DNA of 64,000 nucleotides from Cyanobium sp. CH-040 (lineage in GTDB: Bacteria; Cyanobacteriota; Cyanobacteriia; PCC-6307; Cyanobiaceae), in assembly GCF_024346135.1 (NCBI RefSeq), contig NZ_JAGQCJ010000001.1:477236-541235 (forward strand), given 5' to 3'. Under the pieces are notes generated by a model. The model did no database searches, had not been told where the DNA came from, and saw only the letters and a list, made by a program, of their open reading frames with translations. Shown in pieces: positions 18,948-27,965 of the stretch. The translations under genes were made by a program, and so were the position numbers. Numbering within the stretch: position 1 is the stretch's first letter; every line of letters begins with the position of its first letter.

Positions 18948-19385
18948 TCAGCCCGCGCTGTTCAGGGGATTGCACCAGCGCAGGCCGGGGAAGCGGCAGA
19001 AGTCGGTGTCGTTGGAGTGCACCGTTGCCTGGTTTTCGATCGCCAGTGCCGCGATGTGCCCGTCGGTCATCAGCGCGGCGGTGAGCACACCGGCTTCGCT
19101 GAAGCCCTCCAGGATCGCGAGATGGCGGGGGCCTGGCTGGAGGATCCGCACCGACGGCTGTTCCAGCCAGCAGCGCAGATGCTGGAGCACGGTGGCCATC
19201 GCCATGGGCCTGGGCAGCACCGTCCGGCTGGTCATGATCCGCAGGTAGCCGAGGGCCACAACCCAGGGGATCGCCACGGGCTGGGAACCGCCAACTGACG
19301 TCTCCCACCAGGCCTTGGCCCGCTGGTGGTGCGGGGCGTCGGAGTTGTAGGCGTAGACCAGCAGATTCACATCGGGGATGATCAC
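18948..19385 (-). CDS. vapC: PIN-domain toxin, VapC-like
   Basis: This is a 145-residue PIN-domain ribonuclease. MIIPDVNLLVYAYNSD supplies the first catalytic Asp, and the C-terminal ALMTDGHIAALAIENQA and SNDTDFCRFPGL supply the later acidic residues that hold the metal ion. It overlaps the upstream antitoxin gene by 4 bp (start in stop), the usual toxin-antitoxin order. VapC toxins cut specific RNAs, often tRNA, when free of antitoxin. All catalytic positions seem present, so it looks intact. Confidence 0.88.
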   Translation of the reverse strand: MIIPDVNLLVYAYNSDAPHHQRAKAWWETSVGGSQPVAIPWVVALGYLRIMTSRTVLPRPMAMATVLQHLRCWLEQPSVRILQPGPRHLAILEGFSEAGVLTAALMTDGHIAALAIENQATVHSNDTDFCRFPGLRWCNPLNSAG

Positions 19386-19663
19386 CGTTCCGGCCCCGCC
19401 GGCATCTGGGCAGCCATGAACTGCTCTGCCTCCAGCTGGTCCACCAGCTGGTTGAGCCGCAGGGGATCGATGCCGGGCATCAGGCCACAGGCCTGGGGCT
19501 GCACCACGAAGGGCTCCCTGCCCCCATCGGCGGGATGCTCACCGGCGGCCAATCCCCTGCGGATCGCGGCATTCACCACATCCTTGAAGCTCCGTCCGGA
19601 CAGACGCGCGGAGCGGCTGAGCGCTTCGGCAAGGTCATCGTCCAGCGTCAGCGTGGTGCGCAT
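19382..19663 (-). CDS. vapB: Antitoxin, ribbon-helix-helix, VapB-like
   Basis: This is a 93-residue antitoxin. The first 45 residues (MRTTLTLDDDLAEALSRSAR, then SGRSFKDVVNAAIRRGL) form a ribbon-helix-helix DNA-binding domain, and the remainder is an acidic, flexible tail that would wrap the toxin. It is the first gene of the vapBC pair and would repress its own promoter in complex with the toxin. Confidence 0.85.
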   Translation of the reverse strand: MRTTLTLDDDLAEALSRSARLSGRSFKDVVNAAIRRGLAAGEHPADGGREPFVVQPQACGLMPGIDPLRLNQLVDQLEAEQFMAAQMPAGPER

Positions 19664-19785
19664 GGGTCTTTGGCGCCGCCATCGACATCATGATGCTCCA
19701 CCTACAACGCGTCAAGATGCTTCACGAGTGGACTGGCGCGTGGCGTCGGGCGTTCTGCGGGCGGATGAATGTCAGCCCTTGCCCT

Positions 19786-20121
19786 TCAACCACCGGCCTG
19801 CTTCGGCCGGTAGCCAGCGGCCTCCAGCGCCGCCAGCGCAGCGGCCATCTGGTCACCCTGCAGTTCGATCACGCCGTCCTTGAGGGTGCCGCCGGTGCCG
19901 GCGGCGGCCTTGAGCTGCTTGAGCAGGGCCTTCAGGTCGGACTCGGGCGCCTCCAGGCCGGTGATCGCGGTCACGAGCTTGCCGCCCTTGCCGGTCCGGG
20001 TGCGCTGCACCCGCACCCGCTGCTGAGCCTTCGCCACCCCAGGGGTTGCTGCGGCAGGGCGTTGCTGGGCGGCGGGGAGGCCCGGGCTGCTGAATTCATG
20101 CCAGCCACCTTTTCTGGCCAT
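19786..20121 (-). CDS. SUI1/eIF1-family translation factor (YciH-like)
   Basis: This is a 111-residue protein. After a variable, Pro/Ala-rich first 45 residues comes the SUI1 domain: RVRVQRTRTGKGGKLVTAIT, LKALLKQLKAAAGTGGTLKD and VIELQGDQMAAALAALEAAG. Bacterial YciH proteins resemble eIF1 and are thought to influence start-codon selection or initiation under stress. It sits between two toxin-antitoxin pairs, and the damaged PIN gene upstream runs into its start codon. ATG at 20121 is the only sensible start. Confidence 0.9.
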   Translation of the reverse strand: MARKGGWHEFSSPGLPAAQQRPAAATPGVAKAQQRVRVQRTRTGKGGKLVTAITGLEAPESDLKALLKQLKAAAGTGGTLKDGVIELQGDQMAAALAALEAAGYRPKQAGG

Positions 20122-20563
20122 GGGTTCGCGTCCGTCAACCGCTCTCCATCGTCACGCGTCAGCCGCCGCATCCACTGCGCAGGGCGCAGCGCCAGGGCCA
20201 GATAGCTGGCGTCGTAGACGCTGAGGCCAAGTTGCTGGCTGAGTCGCAGAGCTGCCAGGCAGAGATCGGCCGTGGCTGCGGTGCGCAGCGGCAGCTGGAG
20301 GAGCTCGTCAAGGAGGTCTTCGGCTTCCCCGGGGCTGAGCAGCCCCGCACCACCTGCTTGCCCACCACCGAGGTCATCTCGAGCCAGCAGAGATCCGGCA
20401 CCAGCAGAAGGCCCTCGCCGCGGCAGCCCCGTTCCATGACGGCCTCCAGGTTCGCGGGCAGTGGGCCATCGGTCAGATAGAGGCGCAGCAGGGCCGAGGC
20501 ATCGAGAACGTGACACGCCTCGCGGGGACGGGCTTCAGCGGTCGCGGTCGGCGCGCAGGTCAT
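20100..20563 (-). pseudogene. PIN-domain toxin with a one-base frameshift
   Basis: The first frame starts at 20563 inside the antitoxin and reads HVLDASALLRLYLTDGPLP and DLCWLEMTSVVGKQVVRG. It then turns to nonsense. The correct continuation, LLSPGEAEDLLDELLQLPL, LGLSVYDASYLALALRPAQW and RLTRDDGERLTDANPWPEK, is in the next frame. The shift is explained by loss of one G from a G-run (plus-strand Cs at 20343-20346). No stop follows in the second frame before the SUI1 start at 20121, so the true 3' end is uncertain. Either a dead toxin or a sequencing error in a homopolymer. Confidence 0.7.
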
Positions 20564-20765
20564 CCAGCAGCCCGGGTATCGGACGGTCCCGCATCCGTTC
20601 TCGCCACTGGCGGGCCCGTTCCATCACGCTTGGCTGGCTGAGTCGCACCTCCCGCTCGATCAGCAGCCGCGCGTGCTCCTGCATGCTGCGGTGATTGCGG
20701 GCAGCAAGGGCCTTGAACCCGTCGTAGATGTCCTGGGGGATTCCCCGCAAGCTCAGTGATGGCAT
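20535..20765 (-). CDS. Antitoxin, Arc/FitA-type ribbon-helix-helix
   Basis: This is a 76-residue protein. MPSLSLRGIPQDIYDGFKAL, then AARNHRSMQEHARLLIE is the FitA/Phd-like ribbon-helix-helix DNA-binding domain that pairs with PIN toxins. A charged tail, ERMRDRPIPGLLDDLRADRD, follows and should bind the toxin. It overlaps the frameshifted PIN gene by 29 bp. It is divergent from trpB, with about 157 bp in between. The antitoxin itself looks intact even though its toxin is broken. Confidence 0.8.
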   Translation of the reverse strand: MPSLSLRGIPQDIYDGFKALAARNHRSMQEHARLLIEREVRLSQPSVMERARQWRERMRDRPIPGLLDDLRADRDR

Positions 20766-20922
20766 GGCACTTCAACCAAGCTGAGACCAAAACGCTATCG
20801 GCTTTTGCGGTTCTTGAGAGCAAGTCTTGAGATCAACGGGCCACCACCCTCTGCCTTCCGGCCCCTCCGGCTCCCCCCGCCCCAGCCCCTACCTACGCTG
20901 GGCGCAACAGCTCCGGCCCCTG

Positions 20923-22182
<1,260 letters not shown>

Positions 22183-22188
<6 letters not shown>

Positions 22189-22218
22189 GCCCAACCCCGG
22201 GCCTCCGGTCGCTCAGCC
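22183..22218. terminator. Hairpin between convergent trpB and Anbu genes
   Basis: GGCTGAGC at 22183-22190 and GCTCAGCC at 22211-22218 form a perfect 8-bp stem around a 20-base GC-rich loop. It covers both stop regions of the convergent genes, so it could work in both directions. There is no T-tract, so an intrinsic terminator role is tentative. Confidence 0.4.
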
Positions 22219-23061
22219 CTCCGGCACCGCCGCTCCCGGGGGGCTCGCCCAGGCCATCGCGCTGTCCGCCTCCTCTTCCCAGGGGAAGCGGGGCAGGCGT
22301 GCGAGCGCCTCGCGCTGGGCCTCCACCCAGGTGCTGAGAAAGTTCTGCATGGCCACGGCGTCGGTGCCCAGGCGCAGCTGCCGGGCGATGCGCAGTTCGT
22401 CGCGGCGCACGATCACCAGATCGAACGGCGGCCCCACGGTGAGGTTGGAGCGCCGGGTGATCACCTGCGACACCAGGCAGAGGCGGGCCGCATCCTCCAG
22501 CGACATGGCTGTGCTGGCCAGGCCATCGAGGGGAGGCTTGCCGTATTTGCTCTCGCCGATCTGCAGAAAGGGGGTTTCGGTGGTGGCCATCACCGCATTG
22601 CCCTGGGGGTAGATCATGAACAGCCCATGGGGCTGGCCGGCGATCTGGCCGCCCAGGATGAATGAGGCCGAGCCGCTGGCGCCCGCCTGGGAGAGGGCCG
22701 GCTTGATCTCCGCCTGCACTTCGCGGCTGATCCGGCCCACGTAGTCCGCCAGCTCGAACAGATAGTCGGCATCCAGCAGGGAGTGCAGGTGACCCGACCC
22801 GGAGGCCTCACCGGCGGCGGCCTGGCCGGTGTGGCGGACGCCCTGGTGCTGGGCCCGGTCCAGGTCGCGCTGGATGCGGTTCACCACCGCCTGGGTGGTG
22901 GCCAGGTTGCCCGCCGCCAGCAGCACGATCAGCCGGTCGTCGGAGGGGCGGAAGATGTGCATCTTCCGGTAGGTGGAGATGTAGTCCACCCCGGCATTGG
23001 TGCGGCAGTCGGAGGCCATCACCAGGCCCGCCTCCAGCAGCAGACCCAGGCAATAGGTCAC
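22213..23061 (-). CDS. Anbu proteasome-like (Ntn-hydrolase) peptidase
   Basis: This is a 282-residue protein of the Anbu (ancestral beta subunit) group. The chain starts Met-Thr-Tyr-Cys, so Thr2 becomes the N-terminal nucleophile. GLVMASDCRTNAGVDYISTY and RKMHIF provide the conserved Asp and Lys of proteasome-type active sites. ASFILGGQIAG and GESKYGKPPLDG match the family. Anbu rings are cytosolic; in many bacteria the gene travels with transglutaminase, alpha-E and ATP-grasp genes, none of which is next to it here. hrcA follows upstream on the same strand, 12 bp away. Confidence 0.85.
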   Translation of the reverse strand: MTYCLGLLLEAGLVMASDCRTNAGVDYISTYRKMHIFRPSDDRLIVLLAAGNLATTQAVVNRIQRDLDRAQHQGVRHTGQAAAGEASGSGHLHSLLDADYLFELADYVGRISREVQAEIKPALSQAGASGSASFILGGQIAGQPHGLFMIYPQGNAVMATTETPFLQIGESKYGKPPLDGLASTAMSLEDAARLCLVSQVITRRSNLTVGPPFDLVIVRRDELRIARQLRLGTDAVAMQNFLSTWVEAQREALARLPRFPWEEEADSAMAWASPPGAAVPEG

Positions 23062-23073
23062 GGGGTGTCGGCC

Positions 23074-24069
23074 TCAGCTGAGCAGTCGCTGCAGGCTAGA
23101 GGCCACCGAACGCACCGCCGCCGTGGCCGTGGCGTAGGCCATGCGCATCGGCCCGATCAGGGCCACATGGCCCACGCCGCCGTCGCCGCTGCGGTAGGCG
23201 GCCTGCACCACGGCGCAGGCCGCCAGCGCCGCATGGGGGTGTTCGTCGCCGATCCACACCGCGCTCGGCTGCGGGCCCAGCACCCGCTCCGGCTCCTCCT
23301 CCACCAGCTGCACCAGCGGCCGCAGGCTGGCAGTGCGGCTGAAGTCGGGCTGGGCCAGCAGCTTGCCCAGGCCGCTGGCCACGGCGTGCTGGCCGGGGGC
23401 CGGGCCAGCGCCGCTCCGGGCGTCCACCACCTGGCGCAGCAGCCGGCCGCTGGTGGCCAGTTCCCGGGGCAGCTGCTGCCAGGCGATCGCTCCCTCCGCC
23501 GCGCTGCGCAGCTGGTCGTTCGCCCAGCGCTCCAGCACCGGCAGCTCCGGTTCGGCGCCGGCCGGCAGGCGCAGGTTGTGGCTGCTGGTGTGGGTGGCGC
23601 CATGTACCAGGAACACCAGCAGCCGCTCGCCGCTCGGCACCAGCCGCAGCGCCTGCAGCTGGGGCTGGCGCTCCGGCTGCCTCGGCCGGGTGATCAGGCT
23701 CAGCAGGCCGGTGAGGTCGGCCAGCCGCCGGCCGAGGTGCAGCAGCAGGTCGTCCAGGGCCGGCCACTGCAGGCTCAGGGTCGCCAGTTCCCGGTCCAGC
23801 TGCAGGGCGGCGGCACCGGGTGCGGGCAGCAGCTGGTCCACGTAGAGCCGGTAGCCCTGCTGGCTGGGCACCCGGCCGGCGGAGGTGTGGGGCTGGGTGA
23901 GAAGGCCCTGCTGCTCCAGGGCCCCCATGGCCGAGCGCACCGTGGCGGGGCTGGCCGGCAGCCCGAAGCGGCGCACCAGCGTGCGGCTGCCCACCGGCTC
24001 CATCGTGTCCACGTAGTGACGCACGGCCAGGCCCAGCACCTCCTGCTGTCGACGGGAGAGGGCCTGCAC
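23074..24069 (-). CDS. hrcA: Heat-inducible transcription repressor HrcA
   Basis: This 331-residue repressor of chaperonin genes binds CIRCE operators (TTAGCACTC-N9-GAGTGCTAA). The N-terminal winged helix LSRRQQEVLGLAVRHYVDTM and EPVGSRTLVRRFGLPASPAT with VRSAMGALEQQGLL is characteristic, followed by PHTSAGRVPSQQGYRLYVD. The GAF-like domain ends GGVGHVALIGPMRMAYATA and AAVRSVASSLQRLLS. No CIRCE element is visible near it and no groESL or dnaK genes lie in the window, so it acts in trans. It is probably co-transcribed with the Anbu gene. Confidence 0.93.
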   Translation of the reverse strand: MQALSRRQQEVLGLAVRHYVDTMEPVGSRTLVRRFGLPASPATVRSAMGALEQQGLLTQPHTSAGRVPSQQGYRLYVDQLLPAPGAAALQLDRELATLSLQWPALDDLLLHLGRRLADLTGLLSLITRPRQPERQPQLQALRLVPSGERLLVFLVHGATHTSSHNLRLPAGAEPELPVLERWANDQLRSAAEGAIAWQQLPRELATSGRLLRQVVDARSGAGPAPGQHAVASGLGKLLAQPDFSRTASLRPLVQLVEEEPERVLGPQPSAVWIGDEHPHAALAACAVVQAAYRSGDGGVGHVALIGPMRMAYATATAAVRSVASSLQRLLS

Positions 24070-24170
24070 CGGATGCCACGGCTCGGGGTGGAGCGATGGT
24101 AAGGACTTCGCCCAGGCTGGGCGCGATCCGGTGCGACTTCGGTAACGGCTCAGGGCAGCAACGTCCCAGG

Positions 24171-24512
24171 TCAGTAACGGGGCACGCCGGGATCAACCTC
24201 CACGCTCCAGGCGTCGATGCCGCCCTGCAGGTTCCACACCTGCTCGTAGCCGTGCTGCTCCACCAGCCAGCAGGCGAACTGCCAGCTGCGCACCCCGGCG
24301 TGGCAGAGCACGGCGATCGGCCGGTCGCGCTCCAGCTGCTGGTCCAGCTGCGCCACCCACTCGGCCGAGCGGCTCAGGGGCAGGTGCAGCACCGGGTGGG
24401 GGAGCCGTGCCCAGCTCAGTTCCCGGTCCTCGCGCACGTCCACGAGCTGGATCGTCTCGCCTTGCCGCAGGCGGTCGTTCAGCTCCCGGGCGCTGATGCT
24501 GAGCGGCGTGTT
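24171..24512 (-). CDS. Rhodanese-domain protein
   Basis: This is a small single-domain rhodanese of about 113 residues. The catalytic loop CHAGVRSWQFACWLVEQHG has the active-site Cys, and the N-terminal half has LSISARELNDRLRQGETIQL and VDVREDRELSWARLPH. The chain ends GGIDAWSVEVDPGVPRY, the usual rhodanese ending. It would transfer sulfur or reduce small molecules; the partner is unknown. I use GTG at 24512; an ATG at 24545 is possible but leaves only 14 bp to the divergent DUF3352 gene. Confidence 0.88.
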   Translation of the reverse strand, partial: NTPLSISARELNDRLRQGETIQLVDVREDRELSWARLPHPVLHLPLSRSAEWVAQLDQQLERDRPIAVLCHAGVRSWQFACWLVEQHGYEQVWNLQGGIDAWSVEVDPGVPRY

Positions 24513-24559
24513 CACGGGCCTGGGTCCGGTGCAGGATGGGGCCATCCTGCTGTGGATGC

Positions 24560-26161
24560 ATGAAGGCCCGCCGATTTCTGGCGGTGGTGCTGGCGGTGAT
24601 CCTGGTGCTGCTGGGGCTGGGCGGAGCTGCCTGGTGGCTGGTGTGGCAGCGCTCTCCCCTGCAGCTCCAGCAGCGGGCCCTCACGGTGCCGCGGGCCGCC
24701 CGCTTCGTGCCCCGGGATGCGGACCTCAGCCTCCATCTCCTCAGCGACGCTGAGCTGCCGCTCGCCTACGCCCGGGCGGTGGCCGCGCCGCGCCGCCGTG
24801 CCGGGGCCGCCGCCAGCCTGGCGCGGCTGCGCGACGGCGCCTTCGCCGCCGCCGGCCTGGACTACCCCGGTGAGCTGGCCAGTTGGCTGGGGGCGGAAAC
24901 CGGCCTCTGGCTGCTGGCGGGCGAGGAGCACCGGCCCGCCGGCTGGGTGCTGGCCCTCAGCAGCCGCGACGGCGATGGTGCCCGCCGCTTCCTGCAGCGG
25001 TTCTGGCAGACCCGCAGTCTGGCGGGCGCCGATCTGCAGGTGAGCAGCTACCGCGGCATGGGCCTGATCAGCGGCCGGGCCGCCCTGCTGGGCCGTGAGC
25101 CGGTGCCCGTGGCCACCGCCCTGATCGACGACGACCTGGTGCTGCTGGCCTCCGGCCGGGGCCTGCTTGAGCAGGCCCTGGATGTGTCCCAGATCGACGA
25201 ACTCAACCAGGCCGCCGACCCGGCCTTCCGGCGCTCCCTGGAGCGGCTGGGCCAGGGAGTGGTGCTGCTCACGGCGCGTCCTTCCGCCCTTGCGGACTGG
25301 CTGGGCAGTGAGCTGCCCGGCGCCGGTTCCCTGGTGGCGGCGCTGAGGCCCCAGGGTCCCGATCTGCTGCTGGAGGGCTGGCTGGAGGCGGCGGCGGAGG
25401 GCACGGCCTCCGCGGGTGAGGTGGGCGGCAGCCCCTTCCCGGCCCCCGCCGCCGGCGATGCCGGCGACAGGCTGCTCGCGGCCCTGCGCGGGGAGGCCGA
25501 GGGTCTGGCGCTGCTGCAGGACCCGGCCCGCTGGTCCCAGGCCTGGCAGGAGCGCCTGCGCCCCTGGCTGGCGGCGGTGCCCGCAGAGGACTCTCCCCCG
25601 CTGCCGGTCCGGCTGGCGGCGGCGACCGAAGGCCCGCTGGTGGTGCGCCGCGCCGCCGATGAGGGCTGGCTGCTGGGCAGCTCCGCCGACTCCCCGGATC
25701 CTGCCCTGCTGGCGGCTGAGCTGGCAGAGGATGGACTGGTCGCCGCCCCGCTCGAGCTCGGAGGCGACACGGTGCAGGTGTGGACCCGGCTGGAGGCGCC
25801 GGCCCGGCGGCGTGGTGGACCGTCGGAGCAGCTGCAGGCCTCCCTGATGGCCGCCCGGCGGCAGAGCGGCGGCCTGGCCTGGTGGTCGGATTCGCTCACG
25901 GCCCTGGCCGAGCAGCAGCAGTCGCGGCAGACGCCCCGGCTGCTGCTGGATCGCCTGGATGCCCTCGGTCTGTCCGGCGCGCCCCTGCGTTGGGTGCTGG
26001 CCGCCGAGCCTGCCCGCCAGCTGCTCGCCGCCTGGTTCCCCTGGCGCCTGCTCTCCGGCCTCGCCGCCCAGCCCCTGGCGGAGCCGGTGCAGGGTCTGGG
26101 GCTGGCGCTGCAGGGCGAGGATGGGGGGCTGCACCTGCGTGCCCGCCTGAGCTACGGATGA
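24560..26161 (+). CDS. DUF3352 family protein, membrane-anchored
   Basis: This is a 533-residue protein of unknown function found across cyanobacteria. One membrane segment or signal anchor is at residues 5-30 (LAVVLAVILVLLGLGGAAWW), then an extracytoplasmic domain with AARFVPRDADLSLHLLSDAE, GLDYPGELASWLGAETGLWL and RRFLQRFWQ. The DUF3352 assignment comes from this layout and the phrase FVPRDADLS. The start is ATG at 24560, right before the hydrophobic segment. The sixA gene follows 44 bp downstream with a good GGAGG site. Its position does not indicate a role. Confidence 0.75.
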   Translation: MKARRFLAVVLAVILVLLGLGGAAWWLVWQRSPLQLQQRALTVPRAARFVPRDADLSLHLLSDAELPLAYARAVAAPRRRAGAAASLARLRDGAFAAAGLDYPGELASWLGAETGLWLLAGEEHRPAGWVLALSSRDGDGARRFLQRFWQTRSLAGADLQVSSYRGMGLISGRAALLGREPVPVATALIDDDLVLLASGRGLLEQALDVSQIDELNQAADPAFRRSLERLGQGVVLLTARPSALADWLGSELPGAGSLVAALRPQGPDLLLEGWLEAAAEGTASAGEVGGSPFPAPAAGDAGDRLLAALRGEAEGLALLQDPARWSQAWQERLRPWLAAVPAEDSPPLPVRLAAATEGPLVVRRAADEGWLLGSSADSPDPALLAAELAEDGLVAAPLELGGDTVQVWTRLEAPARRRGGPSEQLQASLMAARRQSGGLAWWSDSLTALAEQQQSRQTPRLLLDRLDALGLSGAPLRWVLAAEPARQLLAAWFPWRLLSGLAAQPLAEPVQGLGLALQGEDGGLHLRARLSYG

Positions 26162-26205
26162 GCTGCGGCATGCAATGCGGCACGACCTGTGGGAGGGGCT
26201 GAGTC

Positions 26206-26694
26206 ATGACCGAACTGCTGCTGCTGCGTCATGGCATCGCCGAGGAGCGCTGCGGTGACCGGGACGATGCCGCGCGCGCGCTCACGGACGAGGGCCGCGA
26301 ACGCACCCGGGCGGTGCTGGCCCGGCTGGTCCAGCTGGAGCTGGGCTGCAGCGCCCTGGTCAGCAGCCCGCTGACGCGGGCGCGCCAGACGGCCGAGCTG
26401 GCCTGCGCCGCCGGGCTGGCACCGGCGCTGCAGCTGCACGACGGCCTGGCCCCGGGGGGGGACCCCTGGCCCCTCCTCCGGCCCCTCAGGCAGCGGCAGC
26501 GGCTGGCGCTGGTGGGCCATGAGCCCGATCTGGGCCTGCTGGCCGCCGCCCTGATCGGCGCCACCCCCGGCAGCATCACCCTGAAGAAGGCCGGTGTGGC
26601 GCTGCTGGAGCTGGAGCCCGCCGGGGACGCCGGCCGGCCGCGGGGGCGCCTGCGCCTGCTGATGGGGCCGCGGCAGCTGCTGGCAGGCAGCTAG
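26206..26694 (+). CDS. sixA: Phosphohistidine phosphatase SixA-like
   Basis: This 162-residue member of the histidine phosphatase superfamily carries the catalytic RHG motif in TELLLLRHGIAEERCGDRDD. The second motif ALVSSPLTRARQTAELACAA and the second His in LALVGHEPDLGLLAAAL are present. SixA proteins remove phosphate from phospho-His domains of signalling or PTS proteins. A clear GGAGG ribosome site precedes the ATG. The gene ends 56 bp before gltA. Confidence 0.88.
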   Translation: MTELLLLRHGIAEERCGDRDDAARALTDEGRERTRAVLARLVQLELGCSALVSSPLTRARQTAELACAAGLAPALQLHDGLAPGGDPWPLLRPLRQRQRLALVGHEPDLGLLAAALIGATPGSITLKKAGVALLELEPAGDAGRPRGRLRLLMGPRQLLAGS

Positions 26695-26750
26695 TGCTAC
26701 GGCGTGCCCCTGCGGATGGCCGTAGGGTCGGACCTTCCCCGCCTGTCCGC

Positions 26751-27941
26751 ATGCCCGTGAGTGACCCCGCCGCTGCCCCGGGCGCCCCGGCCGAGGGCGC
26801 CGCTTCCCACGCGCCGGCGTTCCGGCCCGGGCTCGAGGGCGTGCCGGCCACCCAGTCGGCCATCTGCGACATCGACGGACGCCAGGGCCACCTCACCTAC
26901 CGCGGCTACGACGCCGCGATCCTCGCGGCCCAGAGCACCTTTCTGGAAACCGCCTACCTGCTGATCTGGGGGGAGCTGCCCACGGCGCTGCAGCTGCGGG
27001 ATTTCGAGCATGAGGTGCAGATGCACCGGCGGGTGAGCTTCCGCATCCGGGACATGATGAAGAGCTTCCCGGCCCAGGGCCACCCGATGGACGCGCTGCA
27101 GGCCAGCGCCGCCTCCCTGGGGCTCTTCTATTCCCGCCGCGCCCTCGACAACCCGGAATACATCTACGGAGCGGTGGTGCGCCTGCTGGCCAAGATCCCC
27201 ACGATGGTGGCGGCGTTCCAGCTGATCCGCAAAGGCCAGGATCCGATCCAGCCCCGGGACGACCTGCCCTACGCGGCCAACTTCCTCTACATGCTCACCG
27301 AGCGGGAGCCCGATCCCCTGGCCGCCCGCATCTTCGATGCCTGCCTGATCATCCACGCCGAGCACAGCCTCAACGCCAGCACCTTCAGCGCCCGCGTCAC
27401 CGCCAGCACCCTCACCGATCCCTACGCGGTGGTGGCCTCGGCGGTGGGCACCCTCGCCGGTCCCCTGCACGGCGGCGCCAACGAGGACGTGCTGGCGATG
27501 CTGGAGGCGATCGGCAGCGAGGACCAGGTGGCCCCCTGGCTGGACCGGGCCATCGCCGAACGCCAGAAGATCATGGGCTTCGGCCACCGCGAATACAAGG
27601 TGAAGGACCCCCGGGCGGTGATCCTGCAGCGGCTGGCGGAACAGCTGTTCGACCGCTTCGGCCACGACCCCCTCTACGACCTGGCCCGCAAGGTCGAGGA
27701 GGTGGCCGCTTCGCGCCTGGGGCCCAAGGGCATCTACCCCAACGTCGACTTCTACTCCGGCCTCGTCTACCGCAAGCTCGGCATCCCCCGGGATCTGTTC
27801 ACGCCGATCTTCGCCATCGCCCGCACCGCAGGCTGGCTGGCCCACTGGAAGGAGCAGCTGGGGGCCAACCGCATCTTCCGGCCCTCGCAGATCTACACCG
27901 GGGCGGTGCCCCGGGAGTGGACGCCACTGGAGGCCCGCTAA
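26751..27941 (+). CDS. gltA: Citrate synthase
   Basis: This 396-residue enzyme condenses oxaloacetate and acetyl-CoA, the entry of the cyanobacterial TCA pathway toward 2-oxoglutarate. Conserved elements include AICDIDGRQGHLTYRGYDAA, HAEHSLNASTFSARVTASTL, the active-site loop AGPLHGGANEDVLAML and MGFGHREYKVKDPRA. NVDFYSGLVYRKLG is near the C-terminus. The start is ATG at 26751; an upstream in-frame extension overlaps sixA and is not family-like. ndhA begins 24 bp downstream. Confidence 0.95.
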   Translation: MPVSDPAAAPGAPAEGAASHAPAFRPGLEGVPATQSAICDIDGRQGHLTYRGYDAAILAAQSTFLETAYLLIWGELPTALQLRDFEHEVQMHRRVSFRIRDMMKSFPAQGHPMDALQASAASLGLFYSRRALDNPEYIYGAVVRLLAKIPTMVAAFQLIRKGQDPIQPRDDLPYAANFLYMLTEREPDPLAARIFDACLIIHAEHSLNASTFSARVTASTLTDPYAVVASAVGTLAGPLHGGANEDVLAMLEAIGSEDQVAPWLDRAIAERQKIMGFGHREYKVKDPRAVILQRLAEQLFDRFGHDPLYDLARKVEEVAASRLGPKGIYPNVDFYSGLVYRKLGIPRDLFTPIFAIARTAGWLAHWKEQLGANRIFRPSQIYTGAVPREWTPLEAR

Positions 27942-27965
27942 GTTTCCCCCATCCGTGCAGCGCTC

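Noticed and set aside
24070..24170. CIRCE operator in front of hrcA
   Set aside because: No TTAGCACTC / GAGTGCTAA inverted repeat is present; the interval shows only ordinary GC-rich sequence.
24512..26134. 540-codon open frame on the minus strand opposite the DUF3352 gene
   Set aside because: It mirrors the codon bias of the plus-strand gene in GC-rich DNA, is Gln/Gly/His-rich and resembles no protein family.
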